Assembly: GCA_016713535.1 (NCBI GenBank)
Contig: JADJOY010000053.1
Span: 1 to 26,875 of the forward strand
Direction of reading: 5' to 3'
DNA: 26,875 bases
Origin: Deltaproteobacteria bacterium
GTDB lineage: Bacteria; JADJOY01
Shown here: positions 8,124 through 16,478 of the stretch, in pieces
Numbering within the stretch: position 1 is the first letter of the stretch
Layout: the number at the start of each line of letters is the position of its first letter
The notes under the pieces: generated by a model
Told to the model about the DNA's origin: nothing
The model's input: the letters and a program-made list of their open reading frames with translations, nothing else
Databases searched by the model: none
Program-made: the position numbers and the translations under genes

Positions 8124-9154
8124 CGCCCGGCGAGATCCTGGCGAACATCCGCGACAACATCCTCGACCGCGATCCCGACCCCGAGGTGGCACAGATCAAC
8201 CACACAAACGACTCGATCGGCATGTTCGAGCTGCTCGGCGTCGACACCGCCAGCCTGTCGACGTCGGTGTTCACGACCGCGCACCCGCCCGCGCAGTTCC
8301 GGCTGCCCGGCGAGCCGGGCACCAACTTCTTCGACGCGCGCTTCGACGCCCTCGAGGTGCTCATCCAGTCGGACGCCGACTCGGTCACGCGCTTCCTCGA
8401 CCAGAACTTCGGCGACTGGACCAACCTGCTCAACGCCGGCCTCGTGAGCACCGCCACCGGCAACTCGGACACCCACGTGCAGTGGAAGACGCCGGTGGGC
8501 GCGCCGCGCAACTTCGTGGCGGCGAGCACCGACTCGCCGGGCGCGGTGAAGGCGCAGGAGATCGCGGCGTCGGTGCAGGCGGGGCGGGTGGTGATGAGCA
8601 ACGCGCCGTTCGTGAGCGTGCGGCTGGCCGCCCCCGCGCCGGGGGAGGCGGCGAGCCTCGACTTCGGCAAGAGCCGCACGGTGGGCGCCGCCGACGGCAG
8701 CGTGACCCTCGAGATCCGCGTCCAGTCGCCCACCTGGGCGCCCTACGACCAGGTCACCATCTACCGGAACGCGGCCGTGACCGCGACCGACGACGACGGC
8801 GAGCCATCGACGCCGCCTTACTACGCGCCGATCGCGACGCGGGTGCGGACGGCGGGCGCGGATCTGAGCGTGGAGACCGTGGCCGTGGGCGGCGCGAGCC
8901 GGCTCGAGTCGACGCTCACCGGAGCGCTTCGACGGGCTCACCGAGGACTCGTGGTTCGTGGTGCTGGTGCGGGGCACGCCGGGTGTCTCGGCGGCGCTCT
9001 TCCCGGTGATCCCGAACGACGTCGACCCGAGCCAGCCGGCCGAGGACCTGGTGACCAACCCGGCGCGCGGCGGCGTCACCGCGCTCGCCCTCACCAACCC
9101 GCTCTTCGCCGACGTCAACGCCAACGGAACGTACGATCCCCCGCGCGGCGGTAA
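8088..9154 (+). CDS. PHP-domain metallohydrolase lipoprotein, C-terminal part
   Basis: Continuation of the preceding gene after a frame change at about 8085; it joins in the order AGRNAAPG / NFPSQGAFAM. It carries the remaining PHP ligands, QINHTND (about 8192-8212) and GNSDTHVQW (about 8460-8486), so together the two parts hold a complete HxH, DH, E/H, H, DxH metal-ligand pattern. A beta-sandwich follows (VTLEIRVQSPTWAPYDQVTIY). A second frame change at about 8925 leads to SWFVVLVRGTPG and a calcium-loop-like end, FADVNANGTYDPP (about 9105-9143). That last frame has no stop before the REP-like repeats at 9168; the stop at 9152-9154 belongs to the earlier frame. The end is uncertain by some tens of bases. 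Confidence 0.7.
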
Positions 9155-9167
9155 CGCCGCTGATACA

Positions 9168-9198
9168 CCTGGGGTCGGCGACGGAGCCGACCCTCCAG
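9168..9198. repeat. REP-like right half-copy, D
   Basis: About 31 bp starting CCTGGGGTCGGCGACGG and ending CCGACCCTCCAG, matching the right arm of copy A. It has no left arm. It lies just past the PHP-lipoprotein gene and 22 bp before full copy C. Confidence 0.65.
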
Positions 9199-9220
9199 CC
9201 GTTCGTTCGCGATCGACCGC

Positions 9221-9284
9221 CTGGAGGGCGGCCGCTTCGTCGGCCGCCGGAACCTCGCCCTGGGGTCGTCGGCCGACGCTCCAG
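9221..9284. repeat. REP-like palindromic repeat, copy C
   Basis: 64 bp: the first 28 bases are identical to copies A and B, then a shorter right arm with GGGGTCGTCGGCCGACGCTCCAG-type sequence (ends CGCTCCAG). It lies 96 bp upstream of the RAYT transposase start at 9381, the position in which REP elements flank their transposase genes. Confidence 0.8.
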
Positions 9285-9380
9285 CCCTCCGCTCGCGTCG
9301 ATCCGCTGTGCCCCGCGTCCTGGTGTCCCGCCGGCCCCCTATGTCCCGGATCGCGAACGCACCTCCCCACTTCCGCCGAC

Positions 9381-9805
9381 ATGCCCCGGCCGAACCGGGC
9401 GCCGCGGCTCTTGTTCGTCACGGTGTGCACCGCACGGCGTAAGCCTGTCCTCTCGAACCCGCTCGTACATCGGTTGCTTTCCGAGTCCTGGCGCGCCTCC
9501 GACCCACTGGCGCGTCGGGCGCTACGTGGTCATGCCCGACCACGTCCATCTCTTCTGCTCCCCGACGTCGGGCCAGCGGGCTCGCGCGCTGGGTCCGTAC
9601 TGGAAGTCCTCATGTCGCTCGTTGGCCGCGCCCGTCCGAGCAACCGATCTGGCAACCCAGCTTCTGGGACACACAGGTCCGCGGACACGAGAGCTACTCC
9701 CGCAAATGGGACTACGTCCGTCTCAACCCGGTGAGACGGGGGCTGGTCGAGACACCGGACGCCTGGCCCTACGCCGGCCAGATCGACGTTCTCGACTGGC
9801 CGTGA
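9381..9805 (+). pseudogene. REP-associated tyrosine transposase (RAYT, Y1_Tnp/IS200-like), frameshifted
   Basis: Single-domain HUH transposase of the RAYT group, reconstructed across three frames. Frame 1 begins with MPRPNRAPRLLFVTVCTARR from the ATG at 9381. An extra C in GACCCACTGG (9501-9510) shifts it into GRYVVMPDHVHLF, with the HUH motif HVH at 9541-9549. A second shift near 9580 gives LARWVR.., then IWQPSFWDTQVRGHESYSRK, DYVRLNPVRRGLVETPDAWP and a TGA at 9803-9805. The conserved FWD, YSRKWDYVRLNPVRRGL and WPY blocks are diagnostic of RAYTs. Total about 141 aa, near the family's usual length, so it is complete apart from two 1-bp indels, either sequencing errors or recent inactivation. 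It is flanked upstream by REP-like copies D and C and is the likely mobiliser of that repeat family. The nicking tyrosine is probably in the ESYSRKWDY block. Confidence 0.82.
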
Positions 9806-9811
9806 CCCGGA

Positions 9812-9829
9812 CCTCACCCTGGGGTGAGG
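9812..9829. terminator. short palindrome between convergent RAYT and nuoF-like genes
   Basis: CCTCACCC-TG-GGGTGAGG, a perfect 8-bp inverted repeat. It overlaps the last codons of the minus-strand NuoF-like gene and lies 7 bp after the RAYT stop. It may serve as a hairpin for both genes; there is no T-tract, so terminator function is only a guess. Confidence 0.3.
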
Positions 9830-11319
9830 CGGTCGACGAGGCGGTCGAGGTCGACGCCTTCCTGGTCGGCGCGCTTGCGCAGCGCCTCGGCGAGGTCGGG
9901 CGCCACGCGTACGCCGAGCGCATCGGAGAGCGCCTCGGGCCGCGCCTCGACGTCGCCACGCTCGCGCGGCACGGGCGGCGCGTAGGTCCAGTCGGGGCGC
10001 TTCCGCGCAAAGGAGCCGTCGATCACGAAGGTCCGCGTCGCCTCGACGTAGTCGACGAAGAGCAGCACCCCGGCACCGCCTCGGTGGGTGCGAGCGGCTC
10101 GCGGTAGCGCGCCTCGAACTCGCCGCGGAAGCGCGAGATCAGGCTCGGCACCACCGTCGCGCCCTGGACCGGCAGGTAGCAGCGGTGCCCCTGCGGCGCC
10201 GAGCGCGCGCCGTAGAGGGCGCGCTCGGGATCGTCGGCGGTCGCCCGGGTGGCGTCGAAGAGCTCGTCGATCGCGCTCGAGGCGAGCCGGAAGCCCTGCT
10301 TGCACGACGGGCACTGGTTGCAGGACTCGACGTAGAAGAACCGCGCCAGCGCCGACGCGATGCGCGGCACGTTGCGGGTGTCGTCGTAAGCGACGAAGCC
10401 GCCGGCGCCGAGCGCCGAGCCGATCAGCGCCAGCGACCCGAAGTCGGCCGGCGTGTCGAAGCGATCGGGCGTGATCACGCCGCCCGAGAGCCCGGCGAGC
10501 ACCACCTTGAGCCGCCGCCACGCGCGCGGCCCGCCCGCCACCTCGTAGAGCAGCCGCTTGAGCGGCGTCCCCGCCTCCATCTCGTACACGCCCGGCTTCA
10601 CCACGTCGCCGCTCACGGTGAAGAGCACCGTGCCCGGCGTGTCCGCAGTGCCGAGCGCGCGGAACGACTCGGCGCCGCTGCGCACGATCGTCGACACCCG
10701 CGCCAGCGTCTCGACGTTCGACACCAGCGCGGGATTGGGCGACGCGGCGCTCGCGAAGAGCCCGCGCTCGACCGGCGTCTGGTGCGCCTCGCGCGGCAGC
10801 GGCTGCCCTTCCTCGATGTAGTTGAGGAGCGCCTTCTCCTCGCCGAAGAGGTACTCCTCGGGGCCTTCCACCACCGTGACGCGCACGCCGTCGAAGACGC
10901 CGTCGGCGGTGAGCTCGCGGATCGCGTCGCACAGCCGGTCGATCTCGGCGCGGTAGCGCGCGCAGATCGCGACGTACAGATCACGCGCGCCGACCACGTG
11001 CGCCGCGATGCGCAACCCCTCGAGCGCCGCGTACAGGTTGCCAGCGGATAGGTAGCGGTCATGAACGAGCCCGGCTCGGTCTCGGCGGCGTTCATCACCA
11101 CCACCCGCGTCGACGCCGGGTGGCCCGCCACCGCGCGCCGACCTGAGCGCCGTCGGCGAGCCCGACCCACCGCGCCCGCGCAGACCCGCGCCCGGGCTCG
11201 GCGGCGAATCCGCGGGCTCGGTCGAGCGCCGTGGCCACGGCGCTCGGCCGGTTCTCGGCGAGGTACTGCTGGTACGTCGCGTACGGCTTCTCGGGAAGCA
11301 GCCAGTGTTCGGGCTTCAT
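9814..11319 (-). pseudogene. orphan NuoF-like NADH dehydrogenase flavoprotein, frameshifted
   Basis: FMN, NADH and 4Fe-4S protein of the NuoF/HoxF/diaphorase family, rebuilt from four frames. Start ATG at 11319 (MKPEHWLLPEKPYATYQQYL). Then come LRGRGGSGSPTA (the Gly-rich NADH/FMN loop, near 11175), VVVMNAAETEPGSFM (FMN site), and the main open part (11015 to about 10070) with EGPEEYLFGEEKALLNYIEE, NVETLA, an SLBB-like domain (TVSGDVVKPGVYEM) and the cluster-binding VESCNQCPSCKQG with a fourth Cys in GHRCYLP. A last frame (to 9814) adds an extension of about 90 residues rich in charged residues. Frame breaks lie near 11170, 11060 and 10070; restoring one G near 11057 gives the expected FMDRYLSAGNL. 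There is no NuoE, NuoG or hydrogenase gene next to it, so it is an orphan electron-transfer flavoprotein of unknown partner. The catalytic ligands look intact, so the breaks may be sequencing errors. Confidence 0.8.
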
Positions 11320-11376
11320 CGCGTCGCTCCGGATGCGCGTCTCCTCCGACCGCCCAACCGCCGCCCGCGAGTCTAA

Positions 11377-11549
11377 CCCGCACTATTCATGAACACTTCG
11401 TAGCGAGGCCGCCAAGCGTCGAGCAGATTAGGAATGACGCAGGCTCGAGGCGCGCAGGCGTACTGAACAGTGCGTCAGGCGCCGAATACCGAACACGCCC
11501 AAAGTCACCGACGATCGGCGGCCGCAGAAAACTTCATGAATCGTGCAGG
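11377..11549. mobile_element. MITE-like element with about 35-bp imperfect terminal inverted repeats
   Basis: The two ends of this 173-bp stretch are inverted copies. The left CCCGCACTATTCATGAA (11377-11393) pairs with the complement of the right end (CCTGCACGATTCATGAA), 15 of 17 matching. The similarity goes on inward through a TTC, a GGCCGCC and a CGTCG. A second nested pair, TGACGCA (11435-11441) and TGCGTCA (11471-11477), makes almost the whole element able to fold on itself. It has no coding capacity. It fills most of the gap between the divergent NuoF-like gene and the lipoprotein at 11612, so it probably carries or disturbs their promoters. I could not identify a clear target duplication. 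The rest of the 11320-11611 gap shows only the GGAGGAGG ribosome binding site at about 11595-11602. Confidence 0.6.
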
Positions 11550-11611
11550 GCAAATCACCGTTGCGACGCCGCCTCGGAGACGCGCAGACTCGAAGGAGGA
11601 GGAATCGTGTC

Positions 11612-12406
11612 ATGGTTCGTCGGACCGAGCGCCACGTCGCGGCCCTCACGCTGGCTGCGTGCGTGGCGAGCCTCTCGTGCCATTCCACCTCGCCCTCCGG
11701 CGCGGCGGTCGGGAGCTCCGTGCCGGCTCCGCCGCCCGTGCTGCGCGCGGCGCCGACGCCCGACTTCACCGCCGCCGAGCTGCGCATGGTCGAGACGGTG
11801 GGCGCCTTCTACGAGTCCCTGCTCACCGCGCTAAAGGACCCCGCGCTGGCGACCAGCGGGGTCGACGCGTGCGCGGCGCGCATCGCGGCGAGCCTCGAAC
11901 CGGTCCGCGGCGCGGCCCGGGAGCTCGCGGCGCCGCACGCGGCCTTGCCCGTCGAGCGGCGCCTCGCGATCCACCAGGAGGCCTTCCGCCGCCACCCGGC
12001 CGAGGTCAGGGCGCTCGTGGAGGCCGCCGGCCGCTGGACGAGCCGCTTCCGCTCGCCCGGCGACCAACCGCAGTTCCGCCGCATCACCGAGCAGGCGCTC
12101 GGGACTTGGGCCCGACGGCGCGCTGTGGGTGGCCGGTGGCTTCGGCCCCCGACGCGGTGGAAGAAGCTCCGGGTGGGCCACCGGACGCGGCGAAAGACGA
12201 GGCTCGGTCATCACGCGACATCTCACCCGGCCCTTCTGGCCCTCCCGATCCTGCTAGTCGCGCTGGCGCCCGCGCTCATGGGCCAGAGGACGTGCACGGC
12301 CTCCCCAGCTCCATCGACGTCTCGGGCCCAGCGCCCGCGAGCGTCGTCGGAACGCCGGTGGTCCCGCTCACGATCACCCTCGGCCACGCCGACGAGACCT
12401 CCCTGA
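11612..12406 (+). CDS. small lipoprotein of unknown function
   Basis: Not a family I recognise. The ATG at 11612 follows a strong GGAGGAGG ribosome binding site. The first 25 residues are a signal peptide (RHVAALTLAACVASLSC) ending in a lipobox (SLSC), so the product should be lipid-anchored. The mature part is Ala/Arg-rich and helical (AELRMVETVGAFYESLLTAL; LPVERRLAIHQEAFRRHPAE). The two Cys-containing helices and YESLLTAL-type text suggest a small all-helical fold. Convincing protein sequence ends at about 12110; beyond that the frame becomes Arg/Pro-rich and overlaps the signal peptide of the next gene. A frame change near 12105 would give GPDGALWVAGGFGP and later DAAKDEARSS. The true stop is probably around 12200. 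Confidence 0.5.
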   Translation: MVRRTERHVAALTLAACVASLSCHSTSPSGAAVGSSVPAPPPVLRAAPTPDFTAAELRMVETVGAFYESLLTALKDPALATSGVDACAARIAASLEPVRGAARELAAPHAALPVERRLAIHQEAFRRHPAEVRALVEAAGRWTSRFRSPGDQPQFRRITEQALGTWARRRAVGGRWLRPPTRWKKLRVGHRTRRKTRLGHHATSHPALLALPILLVALAPALMGQRTCTASPAPSTSRAQRPRASSERRWSRSRSPSATPTRPP

Positions 12407-13641
12407 GCGTGCGCGTCGACGGCAACGACGTCACGAGCGCCTTCACCAAGACCAACCTGGGCGCCAACACCACCGCGCAAGGCAACGTCGCGCTCGGCGC
12501 TGGGCCTCACACGATCGTGACCAGCGTCCAGTCGTCCAAGGGCACCCACACCGACACCTCGGCCTTCCAGGTCACGTTCCCGGCCTTCTTCGTTCCCGAT
12601 CAGGTGATCACCGGCCTCGTGCCGGTGGGCACCCCCATCGTCCTCCGCGGCACGGTAAAGGGCGCGTCGTACAAGAGCGTCGGCACCATCGCCGCCACGT
12701 CTCACCCGGCCACCGCCACAGGCGGCAGCGAGTTCATCCAGTACCAGCCCGGGTCGGAGCGCTACGCCCTCTTCGAGATCAGCCAGACCGCGGGGCTGAC
12801 CGTGGGGCAGCAGGCGTGGGGAGTCGGCGCGAAGCTCACCCACGACCAGTGGGTCACCCAGCGGCTGCCGATCCCTTACCCCGGCGACGTCGTCGAGGTC
12901 ACGGGCACGGTGGCCAAGGAGACCTTCGGCGGCGAGGAGCGCTTCGTGATCGCGCCCGTGTCCCAGCTCACCACCGTGACCAGCCCCAACCCGGCGCTCG
13001 GAGACGTCGGCGCGGGCTGTAGCCAGGACACCCAGTGCCGCGACGACCTGATCTGCAGCCGGACCAGCCTGACCTGCTCCACCTTCAGCGCGATCGGCTG
13101 GGGCGGCGACCCACGTGGGGTCAACGGCGCCTGCACGGCCGACGCCGACTGCCCGGCGGGACAGTTCTGCGACCCCGCGTATGCGATCGTCACGAGCGGC
13201 ACCTATGGCATCCACTACTCGGTGAGCCGCGACACCGGACGGCGGATCTGCCGCGTGACGAGCCCGCAAGCGCCGCTCGAGGAGCTCTGCCCGCGCACCG
13301 TGACGACCGACGACGTCCACTCGGGGCGGTTCAAGGAGGGGAAGGAGGTGTGTCTCCGCGCCACCGTCCACTTCCCCCTGTTCGACCCCGGAGACAACGA
13401 CGTCCACGTCCAGGCCGCGCTCGCCAACCCCCACGCCTACCCGGTGGGCAGTCCACCCGTGGCGCTGGTCGGTCACGCGACCGAGGTGGCCCCGCCCTAC
13501 CGCGACCCGGCCAACCCGAGCGGGAAGATCGACGATCCTCCGCCGGGCGTGGACATGGTGGCGATCGGCACCGTCAAGTACGACGACAGCCACGAGTGGT
13601 ACGAGGTCCACCCGATCAAGTGGTGGCGGGCTGCGCAATGA
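12200..13641 (+). CDS. secreted Cys-rich protein of unknown function
   Basis: Exported protein, start uncertain. A hydrophobic signal (ALLALPILLVALAPALMG) lies in one frame at about 12225-12285, and a 1-bp shift near 12285 leads to the mature protein, open to the TGA at 13639-13641; a GTG at 12173 is one possible start. The mature part opens with an Ig-like/adhesion-type beta domain (SSIDVSGPAPASVVGTPVV; ADETSLSVRVDGNDVTSAF). A second beta region follows, then two short Cys-rich modules of the kind common in myxobacterial surface proteins (GCSQDTQCRDDLICS; GACTADADCPAGQFCDP) and a C-terminal beta domain ending in EVHPIKWWRAAQ. Probably periplasmic or on the cell surface; no catalytic motif is visible. 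It follows the small lipoprotein closely and may be co-transcribed. Confidence 0.6.
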
Positions 13642-13654
13642 CGGCCTGACGGAC

Positions 13655-13668
13655 TGACGCCGGCGTCA
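13655..13668. terminator. perfect palindrome after the Cys-rich protein gene
   Basis: TGACGCCGGCGTCA, a 14-bp perfect palindrome 13 bp after the stop, followed by GC-rich sequence without a T-run. It may be a weak terminator stem or an operator. The rest of the 13642-13822 gap is somewhat AT-richer and shows only a ribosome binding site (GGGAGAG, 13811-13817) for the next gene. Confidence 0.3.
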
Positions 13669-13822
13669 CGGCCGCGGCGCGATTCCCAGGGCGGTTCCTT
13701 CGCGTATCCGATGGTTTCGGCGTGATCGGGCTGGTTGCGTTGCCCACCAACCGTTGACGACCTGACTTCGGCAGGCGCAACATCGAAACCTGAATTCATA
13801 CCCCATCCTCGGGAGAGTCTGG

Positions 13823-15153
13823 ATGAGCCGAAACGTCGCGCCGGGATCGAACCTTGGACGCAGGATCGGCTGCCTTGCGGCAGGCTTCGCACTTTGGGTC
13901 GGATGCACTACGGGCCCCCAATACCCGCGCCGAGCGTACGAAACGTCGGTGGTACCCGACTCCACCGGGGCAGCATCAGGCGACCCCAGTGCCCTCGGAC
14001 TCGCCAGCAACGGAACAGTTCGAGTCCGAGGGATGAAGTTCGACGGTGTGAACGAACTGGTGAACCTGCCAGCGCCCCCACGGGGCAAAAGTACGAGGTG
14101 TGTGACGCCGGCACGACGTGGGGCGGCTGCGTTAGCCCGCCCGGCGTGTTCTTCGGCGAAGACTTCCAGCACGAACAAGCAGGGAGGCCGGAGCTCGGAC
14201 CGCTATTACCCTCGATCTCCCCTACTCCCGTTCACGGCACCTTCCCCAGTCAGTCTGCCGATCAGTGTCGCGCTGACAAGAACGCTCCCGGCTCACCCGG
14301 CTCCATCGACTACTTGTACCCACTCGACTTTCAGATCCCGATCGAGAACGTCACTCAGGTCTTCAACAACCTCCAACTCAATGCCAGCGGCGTCGATCAG
14401 CAAACTACCGACAAGCGGTTCGGCGAGTTCGCCTTCCTTCCCACGGGAGCCAATCCGGTCGCCTACGACTACGCATACGCAACCGTCAAAGGCGGCGCGC
14501 TGGCGGTCGTGAACCTCACGACTAGCCGTGGCCAGCAACCTGCCGAGACGGACCTTGTTGCGCTTGCGACCAACAACAAGCTCTGGGTCATGACCGGTGC
14601 TGGACCGGGGAACTTCGCGAATCAAGGAAGTCGTGGTACCGGCCTGACACCGACGAGAGCGTCGCCAAGGGCGATTTCGACGAGGACGGCGACCTCGACG
14701 TCGTCGTCGCCAACAGTGGCGAGGCCAGCTTGAGCCTATTCAAAGGCGATGGCATCGCTCACTTCGCCACTGGAATCCCAATCTACGGGGTCGGCGATGG
14801 CCCCGTGGCCGTCATAGCCAGCGATTTCAATGGCGACGGCCACCTCGATGTCGCCGCGCTGCGAAAAGGGACGTGCCACCCGACTGTTCGGTGAAGATCC
14901 TCGAAGGAAACGGGGCTGGCGCGTTCACCGCGGTCTCGTCCAACTTCATGGCTGGCACTGCCGGGACGGACGAGCCGACAGGACTTGCGGTTGCCCGAGT
15001 CGACGCCGACACCCTTCCTGATCTCCTGATTTCCACCTACGACAAGGTCAGCCAGGCCGGCACCGTAGCCTTCCTCCGAAACAGCACCGGCCCGGGGTAT
15101 CGAGCAACATGGCATCCCTCGCCACCTTCACAGCGTCCGGCTTTCGTGTGGGT
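13823..15153 (+). pseudogene. FG-GAP/VCBS-propeller lipoprotein, 5' half, cut by an IS
   Basis: Start ATG at 13823 with GGGAGAG 5 nt upstream; signal peptide and lipobox (AAGFALWVGC). After a frame change at about 14080 comes a region without a recognised domain but with paired Cys (YEVCDAGTTWGGCVSPPG) and a long beta-rich stretch. From about 14670 FG-GAP/VCBS repeats follow in further frames: DFDEDGDLDVVVAN, DFNGDGHLDVAAL, ARVDADTLPDLLIS, each a DxDxDG-type calcium loop of a beta-propeller blade. The text stops in SLATFTASGFRVG at the left end of the insertion sequence. The next repeat (PGRAIAAGDMNGDGKPDAV) is found on the far side of the element at about 16485. The gene was therefore a surface propeller lipoprotein now split in two. 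Its base composition is AT-richer than that of genes to the left. Partner or ligand unknown. Confidence 0.65.
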
Positions 15154-16478
15154 AACCCCTATCAGCGCGTGATCCCCGCGGGGTAGAGGTCGAGGCCACC
15201 GAGGTGAAAGTAAATCGCGTCGCGGAAGCGCTCGCGGTTACGGAATCCTCGCGACGTGTACTTGATCCACTGGATCTTCGCGTTGATGCCTTCGGAGCGC
15301 GCGTTCGTCACCCCGTGCACCATCGCGTTGAGGATGCCGAGCAGGTGAGCGCGAATCATCCGCGCGACCCGAATCACCGGGTCCAGCCGGCTCCGCAGCG
15401 CCCAGCCGAGCCAGCGCTTCCAGGCGCGCGCGCCCCACGCGTGCGAGCGGTAGCGCCAGAGCTCCATCGCCAGCTCCTTGATCGCCCACGCGCGAGCCGT
15501 CCTGAGAGCGCTCTCGCGCAGCTTTGCGAACGATGCCCATCGCTCGTCGGTCAGGTTCGCCGGGTGCGTGAGCCACAAGTACTTGGTTTCGCTGCAGGCG
15601 GCCGTCGCCCTCCTCGAGCAACGCGCGGTTCTCTCGCGCCGCACTCGGTCCACCGCCTGGCCCAGGTGGCTCGCCACTGGAACTTGTCGAAGCAGATCTT
15701 GAGCGCGGCCAACGGGATCGTGGCCTTCACGGCCTGGATGTAGGGCTGGTGCATGTCCATCGCGACGGTCTCGACGGCGGCCCGTTCCTCGACCGAATGG
15801 CCCGCGAGGTAGGTCTCCAGGCTCGCTCGCTTGCGGTCGTCCGCGACGTGCACGACGTCGCCTGCGACCTGATCGATCACGACCGTGACGTACTCGTGCC
15901 GCTTCTGGAACGAGGTCTCGTCGACTCCGATGCGCGTCGGCAGCCTGCGCTCCCGGCGCGCGAGCCCGCGCCGCACCGCGCGCGTCTGAATGCCGTCAGC
16001 CTCGTCCCAGGTGATGCGGACCTGTCGCGCGACGCCGCTCAGGCTCGCCTCGTGCAGCCAGTCGATCACCAGCGCCTCGAACAGCGCGGTGAAGCGAGAG
16101 CCAGCTTCCGCCCACGGCACGGTGACCTGAAGCGGCCCGTGCTCGGGGCAGTTGCTGCGCGGCACGTCCGCGATGAGCATCGTCTCGAATTGGCACGTGT
16201 CGAGATGGCGCCACCGGCGCGGCTTCGCGTCGTAGCCCGGGCACGTGGCCCCGCACTCCGGGCAGTGCAGCGCCGCCCCGGCCCGGTGCTCCAGCGTGAC
16301 CTCGACCCGCTTGGCGGGCATGTCGAGGTGGACCTCGCTCACGGTCCAGGGGTCGCGAACTCCGAGAATTTGGGCGTAGAGGTCAGTGTCTCTCACGACC
16401 CGAGCGTAGCCCACCGCCTGCTCACGCACGCCCGCACATCTCACCGGCCCCCTCACCCGGGGGTCAGCTCACCCACAC
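15146..16478. mobile_element. ISL3-family insertion sequence
   Basis: About 1.33 kb interrupting an FG-GAP gene and carrying one transposase on the minus strand. The limits are set by loss and recovery of the host protein and by an 8-bp inverted pair, GTGTGGGT (15146-15153) and ACCCACAC (16471-16478), which may be the outer ends or part of the target. Inside these, TAACCCC on the left and TGACCCCC on the reversed right end are also alike. No clean 8-bp target duplication is visible, so the limits are good to about 15 bp. Its base composition is more GC-rich than the interrupted gene. Confidence 0.7.
15162..16396 (-). CDS. ISL3-family transposase, one frameshift
   Basis: About 411 aa across two frames, near the family's usual length. 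Start GTG at 16396 (VRDTDLYAQILGVRDPW), chosen over the ATG at 16456 because the family-like sequence starts there and the extra residues would cross the element end. Seen: an N-terminal zinc-ribbon with CPECGATCPG and NCPEHG, a helix-turn-helix-like region (LSGVARQVRITWDEADG), then the DDE core: the first Asp in RIGVDETSFQKRHEYVTVVID, the second in VAMDMHQPYIQAV, and the Glu in TNARSEGINAKIQWIK. The frame changes at about 15670 (after CFDKFQ). The C-terminal part ends GGLDLYPAGITR with a TGA at 15162-15164. It cuts and pastes its own element; activity depends on whether the frameshift is real. Confidence 0.85.

Noticed and set aside
5565-8192. An 875-codon open frame on the minus strand across the GGDEF end and PHP lipoprotein
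   Set aside because: Its translation is Arg/Gly/Asp/Val-rich without any domain, and it is the antisense of well-supported plus-strand domains; it is a by-product of high GC content. The same applies to the long frames at 72-1703 (+), 1831-3345 (+), 3330-4526 (-), 1553-3019 (-), 7994-9430 (-) and 12223-13638 (-).
9221-9380. Promoter or attenuator for the RAYT formed by copy C
   Set aside because: No -10/-35 pattern or anti-terminator pairing can be seen; the palindrome is explained by the repeat family.
15146-16478. A target-site duplication flanking the ISL3 element
   Set aside because: No direct repeat of 5 bp or more was found at matching positions; only the inverted pair GTGTGGGT/ACCCACAC is seen, which may be element end or chance.
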